Shown here: positions 56,902 through 64,000 of the stretch, piece after piece
How the letters are laid out: each line of letters starts with the position of its first letter
Numbering within the stretch: position 1 is the first letter of the stretch
Source: Sporothrix humicola
Lineage: Eukaryota; Ascomycota; Sordariomycetes; Ophiostomatales; Ophiostomataceae
DNA: 64,000 nucleotides
NCBI GenBank assembly: GCA_021396245.1
Contig: WNYE01000018.1
Coordinates: 62,001-126,000 of the forward strand
Direction: 5' to 3'
Notes under the pieces: generated by a model
Database searches by the model: none
Seen by the model: only the letters and a program-made list of their open reading frames with translations
Told to the model about the DNA's origin: nothing
Made by a program: the position numbers and the translations under genes

Positions 56902-58216
56902 ATGACCCATCCCGGCAGCGCTCTGGCCGGCGCCACGTGGGCCATGGCCATCTTGTGCCTCGCCCTCGTCGCCCTCCGCCTCTATACCCGCGTCCATCTC
57001 GTCCACTTTGTCGGCGCGGAAGACTACCTGTTTACCGCCACCGCCCTCTTTTTCTTGGTTTTCGCCTGCTCCATCCAGGTCGCCGTCCATTTCGGCCTGG
57101 GCACCGCCTTTTGGAGTCTCAGCCTACAGCAATCCTCCGACGCCATCTTCTGGACCTACGTCGCCAACACGTTTGCCATTACCGGTAACGCCATGGCCAA
57201 GCTAACGACTGGCCTCTTTTTGCTCAGGGTCGTCCAGCTGCGGTGGCACAAGATCGCCCTCTGGTGCCTGGTGGGCGTCACCGCCAGCACGTCTACGGCC
57301 TTGACGATTATGCTCTGGAACCAGTCGACGCCCGTCAAGATGAGCTGGGACCCGTTCCGGACGGCCGGCCACTGGAACATCCAGATCCAGCCGATGAGCG
57401 TGGGCCTCGGTGTGTGGTCGAGCGTCTGCGACTTTTTCTTTGCCGCGTTTCCCTGGCTCTTTATCTGGTCCCTGCGGATGCAGCGCCGCGAGAAAATCAT
57501 GCTTGCCAGCAGTATGAGTTTGGGTGTAATGTATGTCGTCCATCGTCCTTCCATATTATTAGTTCATCACTAACATTATAGTGCCGGCGTCTGTGGCATC
57601 ATCCGGACCGTCGTCCTCGCCCGTCTAAACGTTTTAAATTATACATGTAAGCATTCCACATCCTTTTCATTTTGAGTACCCTTCTAACATCACAGTAACT
57701 TTTGTCACTTATTTTGCCTGGGCCGGCGCCGAGATTGCCGTGTCCATGGTCTGCCTCGCCATCCCCACTCTCCGCCCACTCTACCTCCGCCATCGCGGCC
57801 TCGCCGTCAACAGCACCCACCCAAGACACCCGGCCGACGATGTCCTCCCCCAATTTACAATGTGCGGCCCAGACACTGCTCAAGTCTTGGTGCCGCCCGA
57901 GTCTCATTTCAGTAAACCCTTTGCCGACCTCGAGTCCGGCCCTTCTTCTCTCGAAAGTACACCAAGGAGTACACCGGGCAGCACGCCAAACAGCATCCAG
58001 GACGAAAAGTTTGATACTGTACCAGAAGTCGAAATATTACCGTCACGACTACCGAGAGCTTACATGAACCGTGGACAGGATAGTGTCGACGAGATCTTGG
58101 GGCTGTACGGGCAAAACTATGCCCACGGTCAAGGCCAGAGTCACGGCCAGATCTGGATCAAGAATGAAGTGTCGGTGCAAGAATCCACAGCTACAAACTG
58201 GCCATTAAAACAGTGA
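56902..58216 (+). CDS. Fungal rhodopsin-like seven-helix membrane protein
   Basis: Exons 56902-57530, 57582-57646 and 57696-58216 (introns of 51 and 49 nt) give 404 aa. The first in-frame ATG is at 56902; the frame is open upstream only through non-ATG codons. Seven hydrophobic helices are visible in the first ~290 residues, including ITGNAMAKLTTGLFLLRV (helix 3) and FVTYFAWAGAEIAVSMVC (helix 7). Together these give the look of the fungal integral membrane/rhodopsin-like family that overlaps Pth11-type receptors. No CFEM domain precedes the helices. A ~115-residue cytosolic tail is rich in Ser, Thr and Pro (ESTPRSTPGSTPNS), a likely phosphorylation region. No retinal-binding Lys can be assigned. 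The role may be sensing, but no ligand is known for this family. Confidence 0.83.
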
Positions 58217-58504
58217 TGGCGGGCAGAGACAGAGTGAAGGAAAGAAAGATACCATCGCAAGATGCGGATACCATGATTTAACGATAGATACCATAGTTTA
58301 ATTTGATTGTTGCTTTTAATTCACTTAAGCATTCGTCAAGTGTGGGTTTCATATGATACGTTGTCTGAATTTTGCAAACATTTTTCTTTCGTTTCATTTC
58401 AATTAATTAAATAAAAAGGAACAAGAATTTTTGTCTTAACTGAGAATATTTCGCTTAAACAAAAAGGCCTAGAATTGCAAATAAAGTATTAAAAACTTTT
58501 TACG

Positions 58505-58535
<31 letters not shown>

Positions 58536-58619
58536 AAAAAATACGCGCACAGCCGTCTGCATTTCCTCTGATGACAGCAAAAAGTTGACTGTCACGAACA
58601 TCAAAAAGCCAAAAAGAAA
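58217..58619. other. AT-rich spacer with A29 tract
   Basis: This lies between the rhodopsin-like gene and the tRNA. An uninterrupted A29 run at 58505-58533 continues after one T as A7 (58535-58541). Two A5 runs at 58603-58607 and 58611-58615 read as T5 on the tRNA strand and are suitable RNA polymerase III terminators. Confidence 0.7.
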
Positions 58620-58691
58620 CGATCCAGGCAGGGATCGAACCTGCAATCTCTTGGTTCGTAGCCAAGCGCCTTGCCATTTGGCCACTGGACC
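58620..58691 (-). tRNA. trnR-ACG: tRNA-Arg (anticodon ACG)
   Basis: On the minus strand 72 nt fold into a full cloverleaf. The acceptor stem is GGTCCAG with CTGGATC (one G-T pair) and discriminator G. The D arm contains GCC/GGC. The anticodon stem CTTGG/CCAAG has loop CTACGAA, and the T stem GCAGG/CCTGC has loop TTCGATC. The anticodon ACG (read as ICG) decodes CGT/CGC/CGA arginine codons, which are common in the GC-rich genes here. There is no intron. A T5 terminator follows within ten bases on the same strand. A and B boxes are in place. Confidence 0.95.
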
Positions 58692-58960
58692 TGTTCGTTG
58701 GGAAAAGTGACTGCTAGTCTGATATATAAGCGCGAGGCGGAGTTAAGCAGTGCATCCACTCCATTCTACGTGACAATGTCTATCGTTCAATGTGTTTGCA
58801 TTCTTGCCATGTTCAATCTGTATATAGTATATCCAATGTATCCTTGTAGTCGTTATTCAATAATCGTAAATCGTAAATGTGGTGGGTGGGTGTCGGTAAG
58901 TGTCGGCCAAGAAGGTCTCGTCGATGTCGACAGACTGACATTGTCTTTGACGCTGACAGG

Positions 58961-59788
58961 TCACTCATACAGCCTCAGTTGTCTGTTCTTTGCCAACAGC
59001 GACGACGACGATTTGTGCGTGCCCGCCACGAGTCTCTGCAGCTCGGCCGCGCTCGCCAGCTCCCATTTCTGGAGGGTGCCTTTGCCGTCGCGCCAGACGA
59101 CGGCGCGCAGGCCGCCCAGGTACTTTTCCATGCTGCGCGAGGGCAGGTCGTCGGTGACGCTGACGACGAGCACAGCAATGGCACGCCGCTGCTGCAGGGT
59201 GAGCCTTTTCTCTCTGACTAGGTATCGCTCCATGAGGCGGGCGCTCTCGAAACTCCAGGCGTTCAGGGCAAACGGCAGGGCGGCGGTTTCGCGGTAGAGC
59301 TGGCGGCAGACGCCGGCGAGGGGCGTGAGGGCGTCGGGGAGGGGGACGACTCGGCCTTTCTTTGTCGAGGACGTCGATTTCGTTGCGGTTGATGTCGACA
59401 CCGCCTTTGATGCCCACGCATCCTGGTCGACGCCGAGGGCGACGGCGTAGAAACCGGAGGAGTCGTTGGAGGTTGACTTGTTTTTGCTATTGCTGCCTGC
59501 CGCCTTTCTCTGCCGCCACGGACGGTAGCGCACATGGATCTGGCCGACGGTCAAGACGAGCGCGTAGATGCGGTTGCGGATCTCGGGCGGGAGGCGCAGA
59601 AAGGGAGACTCGTCGGCGTTGCGATGCCATCTGGCGTGAAGTGTTAGTGATGTTGTTGTACTGTGAAATATCAGGGAAAGGCTCAATGGGTAGGACTAGG
59701 CGTACAGCTCACACTCCAAGGAGTCTGGCGGAGGCTCGCATGGGACAGAGGGGGATTTGCGTCGCCGCTTCTCGTGATGGATTTGCAT
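58961..59788 (-). CDS. 2EXR/F-box-like domain protein
   Basis: Exons 59788-59706 and 59630-58961 (75-nt intron with GTACGC donor and CACTAAC branch) give 250 aa. Around residues 28-50 lies SPFLRLPPEIRNRIYALVL, the signature of the very large fungal 2EXR/F-box-like family. A Ser/Thr/Lys-rich low-complexity insertion follows, then LAGVCRQLYRETAALPFALNAWSFES, the second typical motif of that family. The C-terminal part has no further domain. These proteins are abundant in Pezizomycotina and mostly uncharacterised; an adaptor role in protein-protein recognition is presumed. The first exon is small and depends on a less usual donor; a start at or inside the second exon is the alternative. Confidence 0.75.
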
Positions 59789-60088
59789 GTTGAGAGTGCG
59801 ATGAGGAAGAAAGGAGAGAAGACAGCCTCCTGAATTGACGCGAAATGAAACAAGACAGTCAACAATGCAAAGGCACGGACACCACCACGGCTGACATCCG
59901 ACAGCTAAAGCTCCAGCACTAATGGCCACTAACACAACACCAACAAACAGCACTAAAGACCCCTGTCGCTAGCCTTAGGCTGGCCAATATTGTCATCAAT
60001 GCCATGTCAAGTGTCAATCAAGGCTTTTTATTTTCTTCTTCTTTCTTCTTTTTACACGTTCACGTCTACCAGCTTCGCACCCTGCCTT
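59789..60088. other. Short spacer
   Basis: 300 nt between two minus-strand genes: the promoter of the 2EXR gene and the 3' end of the secreted-protein gene. T-rich stretches at 60028-60052 fit a 3' end. Nothing else is seen. Confidence 0.5.
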
Positions 60089-60672
60089 TTACTTGCAAAC
60101 ACCCGCCGATGTGAACCCTTTGACCGCCTCGCCCAGATCCGCCTTGGCCGACTCCAGCTTCGCCTGCAGCGGCGTCAGGTCCGTCTTGGGATCCGCCGCT
60201 GCTGCCGTCACGGCCTGTTTTTCAATGGTGTCGATTTGCGATGCGGCCGAGACGAGGACGGGACACGGCGAATCAGCCGACGGGGAGAGCACTGTCGCAG
60301 CTTCTGTGTCGTCATTCGAGTACTGCCGCTTGCACTCGGGCAGGGTCGTGTAGACGCCGTTAATGTCATTGACCGTGTTGTCCATGGCCGTAAAAAGCGC
60401 CTGCACGCCCGGTCTCCCGGCTGCTGTTGTCCCGCCCAGGTTCATGAGCCCTTGCAGGTATGCCTGCAGGCTCTCGAGGCTCTCCATGGCCATGATGAGG
60501 TTGTCGCAGGGTGTGATGGCAATCGGTTCGGAGCGTGGCTGTCGTGCATGTTAGTGTGCTCCATACGTCGTAGAATGCCCCTTGTCTCCCCCAGAATGCC
60601 TACCAAAAGGCCAGCGTGCACTTGCGGCAAGGCTGCCGCCAAAACGAGAGCGAGACTGGCCGGCATCCGCAT
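60089..60672 (-). CDS. Small secreted four-cysteine protein
   Basis: Exons 60672-60604 and 60538-60089 (65-nt intron, GTAGGC donor, CACTAAC branch) give 172 aa. The first ~20 residues form a clear signal peptide (MRMPASLALVLAAALPQVHA). A second Met two codons later, or one 16 codons upstream, are alternative starts. The mature part is helical, without membrane segments, and has four Cys (in TPCDN, LPECKR, SPCPV and the final VCK), suggesting two disulfides. Amphipathic helices such as DLTPLQAKLESAKADLGEAVKGF vaguely recall hydrophobic-surface-binding (HsbA-like) proteins, but I cannot claim that family. Probably secreted; role unknown. A secreted effector-like function is only one possibility. 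Confidence 0.7.
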
Positions 60673-61540
60673 TGTTGACACGTATCGGTGGTCAATGGAC
60701 AAATGTGTTGATCTGTGCAATACTCCGGAGAAGAAGTGTCCTTACGAGTCATAGGCATTCTTTGTATCCACTTATACTTTCTATTGAGAGAGGGCCCTTT
60801 CTCTTGACTGCTCCTACCTTTGACATTATCCAGGTCCCCGCGAGTCCCCGCGAATTACCCAGATACAGTACCTAAATACAGTAACTAATACAGATGCCCA
60901 GACTCCAGGGCGGCCGGCACTTCTTTTTGGCTCGTAGAAGGAAATACTTTCCGCTCCCGTAGTTATGGTTATATTTAGACGAACAAATTGCCAAGATAGA
61001 GAACAGTGAGATCGTGTCGGCCATTGCCGGCCAGTGTCAATTGAGAATCGAAGAATAGCAACAATAGACGTCTTTCGATGCGACCAAGGATGCACTTTGG
61101 ACCAGGCTGCAGTAATAACTCGGGCGCTGACCAGTGATAGCCTTGACCTGGCCTCACCCAGTTGAGCCTCCTGATAGGGCTGTGAGTGCTAATGCAAGTA
61201 AACCGTTTTGTCGAGTAAATACGGTCCAAGCGATGGACGGCGGCCTCCAAAAGGAAACAATCCTTTTTCACCTTGTTGTATTCTAAATAAGAAACAGATA
61301 ACCCTTTGGCACAGGCAGCACTTTAACTGTTTTACGACTTTCCAAGGATCGATATAGCTTGTCTTTTTCTTTTGTTTTTGTTTTCTGAGTTTAAATCTGG
61401 CATGATTGCAGAGCCTTAATCGATGAGTCAACGCCGAGAGTCGCAAACATAAAGAGAACTGACTCGCCTTACAGACTTCACTCACTTTATCCAGCTCCAG
61501 CCAGATTATCTATACACTCACACACTCACATAGTCACACA
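60673..61540. promoter_or_regulatory. Divergent spacer with short repeats
   Basis: The head-to-head promoter region of the secreted-protein gene (minus) and the deoxyribosyltransferase-like gene (plus). GTCCCCGCGA is tandemly repeated near 60833-60852. The plus-strand leader has ACACTCACACACTCACA just before the ATG. No gene is visible. Confidence 0.5.
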
Positions 61541-62413
61541 ATGGCTCCGGCATTTTCAGGCGGGACAGTCGCCCAGATTGTCTGCGCGCCCGACCGGCCA
61601 GAGTTCCACCATGTTACTCGCCTCTTCCTCGCGGGGACAACACCACTAGATGACGGCACTGGCAAACCCGTCGTCGACTGGCGGCAGTCTGTCCGCGCAG
61701 CCGTCGGCGACCTGCCCGTGACCGTGTTCGACCCGCTGCGGCCCGACTGGGACGACACCTGGACCGAGGACCCGGACTTCCAGCCGTTCCGCCAGCAGGT
61801 TGACTGGGAGCTCGAGATGCAGGAACAGGCGACCCTGATTGCCTTCTTTTTCGATCCCGGCCGCGAGGGACACATTAGTCTGATGGAACTCGGGCTCTGT
61901 GCCTCCCGCAAAGGCACCCAGCAGGCAATCGTCGGCTGCCCGCCCGGCTACAAGAAACGAGGCAACGTCCAGATGGTCTGCGCCCGCCACGGCATTTTGC
62001 TCGTCGACTCGGCCGAAGCGCTGGCCGAAGCCGTGCGCGCATCGCTCGTCAACTCGGAGCAGACAAAGGCTTCCAAAGCAAGAGGCGAGACACATCGCGG
62101 CTGGTATGATCCGCCGCACACAAAGCTGAATCCTGCCGGGACGCCCTACAGGCCTGACAAAGATGGCAACAGATCCGAACGGAAACGATCACCACGGCAA
62201 AACAGAGTCACGCAGTTCTGGCTCGAGCCGAGTCAAGACCCGTGTTTGCAAGACTCGTTTGAGGATGTCAGAGACGAGATGATTGTGAGGAGGAGAGTGA
62301 GGGAGAGGGGAGACCATGAAAGAGACGAGAAAAACGACGACAACGCCCCCAGGATAGGCAGGGACTGGATCTTTGTGACGCCAGAAGGCGTATTAGCACC
62401 CACCAGTTTTTAG
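61541..62413 (+). CDS. Nucleoside 2-deoxyribosyltransferase-like protein
   Basis: A single-exon 290-aa protein. Residues about 25-170 show the nucleoside 2-deoxyribosyltransferase-like Rossmann fold: strand RLFLAGTT, WRQSVRAAVG helix, VFDPLRPDWDDTW, then QVDWELEMQEQATLIAFFF and GHISLMELGLCA. Glu116 in the last motif occupies the place of the catalytic Glu of the superfamily. The C-terminal third (about 170-290) is charged, rich in Arg, Lys and Asp, and probably disordered. Relatives cleave or exchange N-glycosidic bonds of (deoxy)nucleosides or nucleotides, and in bacteria such domains also occur in immune systems. In this window it has no obvious partner. The fold is confident from the motif order; enzyme activity and substrate are not known. 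Confidence 0.8.
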   Translation: MAPAFSGGTVAQIVCAPDRPEFHHVTRLFLAGTTPLDDGTGKPVVDWRQSVRAAVGDLPVTVFDPLRPDWDDTWTEDPDFQPFRQQVDWELEMQEQATLIAFFFDPGREGHISLMELGLCASRKGTQQAIVGCPPGYKKRGNVQMVCARHGILLVDSAEALAEAVRASLVNSEQTKASKARGETHRGWYDPPHTKLNPAGTPYRPDKDGNRSERKRSPRQNRVTQFWLEPSQDPCLQDSFEDVRDEMIVRRRVRERGDHERDEKNDDNAPRIGRDWIFVTPEGVLAPTSF

Positions 62414-62996
62414 TTATGACAGGTGACTGATAATGATAATATTCCCCCGCAATTTAATACCATTCAGTGAGCCTCTTCCACAGTAAACTCTGATGTCAGT
62501 GGTCGTGGCGGCATGGCTGTCAGCCCTGCACAGTGCGTCTGACCTAAACCAGCCGTGACCCAACTTCGACTAAAGCTAAAGCGACCCGCTAGAGCCCACT
62601 GAGCCCACTAAGAGCCAGTGAAAAATAGTACCCACATTCGTCGCAACCGCCACCACTTTCGATGTCCCAGCCCCGCAGCCCGCCAGCCCGCCTCTCCAAA
62701 ACTCAAACTGCCCTTGCATTCTCATCCTTTCACGCCGTCTGTGTTTCCTGCCTTCTGCCTTGTCGACCAAACTTGACACATCCCTGACGATACTCGAGAT
62801 CTTGACGACGACGCCGCAGTATATTTCTGCGCAACAAGAAACGACCATCTACTTTTGACAAACAATATATTTACACCCTCGACCGGACAGCACACCGACC
62901 ATCCCCGATCGTTCGCATCTCGTTGCGGCATCCCTTCGCTCGCCCTCTCCTCTCTCCCTTCATCGCCTCCCCTCTTTTCACCTCCCCCTCCTCACA
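62414..62996 (+). promoter_or_regulatory. Promoter and leader of the last gene
   Basis: 583 nt between two plus-strand genes. The final ~100 nt are C/T-rich and end in CCTCACAATGG. Nothing else is recognised. Confidence 0.5.
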
Positions 62997-64000
62997 ATGG
63001 ACGAGCAGTTCGGTGGTCGCACCGACGACGACCTCTTTGCCGACGACTTTGAGCCCGTCCAGCCGCCTGCGCCGGCTGTTCAGATACCGCCTGAGCAGAT
63101 CGCGGCGGCGACTCCGACAGACAGTCCTGCGCCAGCAGCAGCAGCACCAAAGGGCGGGAACGCAAAGAACAGCGGCGGCGCAGACACTCCCAACAGCGGA
63201 CACAACAACAATGGAGGCGGAAACAACAATAACAACACCGGCTCGCGACGCAATAGGGACCGCAAGTCCAAAGGTGGCAATGCGCCGGGCAATGGCCAGC
63301 ACAATAACAACAGCCAGAGTAACCACGGCAAAGCAAACGGCGCGCCAAAAGGGCAGACTGCTCCTCCTGGTGCCACAACTGCAACCCCTTCCAAAAACAC
63401 TCCCGAACCAGCTGCAGTACACGCTGCACCGCCGCCGTCGCTCGCCCAGTCACGGCACAATCGACCGCCGACGCCTCCTCCTGCGGCACCGACTGCGACT
63501 CCACCTGTAGCGAACGCGCCCACCACAACTCCTGCACAACAACCGAAATCGAGACGAGGCGGCGACAAGAACCGGCGAGGTGGGGGCAATGCCCAGGGGA
63601 AGGACACTCCTGGGAAGGGGTCGCCAGCACCGGCCAAGAACGGGCAACCGCAGCCTGAGCAGCAGGGTGCACAAAACACACAAAAGGGCGACAGGACAAA
63701 GAAGGGGAAGCAGGGACAGCAGCAGAACCACAACTCTAATGCGGGCACACCAAAGGACGACGCCAGCCGGACAGCCACAGGAACACCTGCAGCAGGAACG
63801 CCCCCGACAGGACCCAAGACGACACGCAACTTTACCATTAAAGGCGCAGCCGCGGCCGAGGCGGCAGCAAACGCGAATGCCAATACTCCCCAAACGAACG
63901 GCAATGGAAACGGCAACGCCGCTGCGCGCACCCAGTCCGGCGCCAACCCGCGCCAGAAACTCACCGAAGCCGAGCTCGAGTCCAAGCTGAGCGCCATGCG
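62997..64000 (+). CDS. Low-complexity, basic, probably RNA-associated protein (partial, cut by window end)
   Basis: The frame starts with ATG at 62997 and is open to the window edge (334 codons seen). After an acidic start (DEQFGGRTDDDLFADDFEPV) the protein is almost wholly disordered: rich in Asn, Gly, Gln, Pro, Thr and Ala, with poly-Asn/Gly tracts and basic RG-type patches (KSRRGGDKNRRGGG). Near the edge, after NFTIKGAAAAEAAA, a more ordered charged helix begins (KLTEAELESKLSAM). Composition suggests RNA binding or condensate formation, but no folded domain is visible in this part and I do not name a family. The missing 3' part would decide. Confidence 0.7.
   Translation, partial: MDEQFGGRTDDDLFADDFEPVQPPAPAVQIPPEQIAAATPTDSPAPAAAAPKGGNAKNSGGADTPNSGHNNNGGGNNNNNTGSRRNRDRKSKGGNAPGNGQHNNNSQSNHGKANGAPKGQTAPPGATTATPSKNTPEPAAVHAAPPPSLAQSRHNRPPTPPPAAPTATPPVANAPTTTPAQQPKSRRGGDKNRRGGGNAQGKDTPGKGSPAPAKNGQPQPEQQGAQNTQKGDRTKKGKQGQQQNHNSNAGTPKDDASRTATGTPAAGTPPTGPKTTRNFTIKGAAAAEAAANANANTPQTNGNGNGNAAARTQSGANPRQKLTEAELESKLSAM

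Noticed and set aside
58489..58685. Two small minus-strand frames over the tRNA and poly-A tract
   Set aside because: They are translations of the tRNA gene and the homopolymer, not proteins.

Overview
The window looks like nuclear DNA of a filamentous ascomycete (Pezizomycotina, probably a Sordariomycete). Genes carry zero to three short introns (about 49-107 nt) with GT..AG borders and a CTAAC-like branch site. Coding DNA is GC-rich at third positions, while spacers are AT- or pyrimidine-rich. The gene set is fungal: a Cdc4-type F-box/WD40 protein, an EGO/Ragulator anchor, a Zn2Cys6 regulator, a fungal rhodopsin-like membrane protein and a 2EXR protein. A closer placement is not justified from sequence alone. 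Exon borders below were found by reading frames across donor and acceptor sites.

Layout. 1-8.0 kb has no convincing gene; it holds CCAAT boxes, simple repeats and the pyrimidine-rich leader of a conserved 110-aa protein (8006-8338). 8.3-26.4 kb is a housekeeping block: EGO/Ragulator anchor (minus), Cdc4-like F-box/WD40 protein (plus), a large dynamin-like GTPase (minus) and GDP-mannose pyrophosphorylase alpha (plus).

27.4-49.0 kb is the striking part. Nine adjacent genes look like a catabolic cluster for aromatic dimers: MDR-family NADPH reductase, carotenoid-cleavage-type oxygenase (stilbene/lignostilbene cleaving class), SnoaL/NTF2-like protein, amidohydrolase-type aromatic acid decarboxylase, aldehyde dehydrogenase, Zn2Cys6 regulator, salicylate-hydroxylase-type FAD monooxygenase, short-chain dehydrogenase and a P450. 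The simplest reading is side-chain processing to a stilbene (SnoaL-like, SDR, MDR), C=C cleavage to two benzaldehydes (oxygenase), oxidation to benzoates (ALDH), then decarboxylation and hydroxylation toward a ring-cleavage substrate (decarboxylase, FAD enzyme, P450). No ring-cleavage dioxygenase is in the window. In bacteria, a SnoaL-fold diarylpropane lyase (LdpA/LsdE) feeds a lignostilbene dioxygenase; the neighbouring SnoaL-like and oxygenase genes here suggest a fungal counterpart. That is inference, not proof.

49-64 kb: a 4.5-kb spacer with a 13-bp-stem inverted repeat and a phased CCAAT array, a sugar-porter-type MFS transporter followed by a duplicated 51-nt element, a seven-helix rhodopsin-like protein, a tRNA-Arg(ACG) near an A29 tract, a 2EXR/F-box-like protein, a small secreted four-cysteine protein, a nucleoside 2-deoxyribosyltransferase-like protein, and the start of a low-complexity protein cut by the window end.
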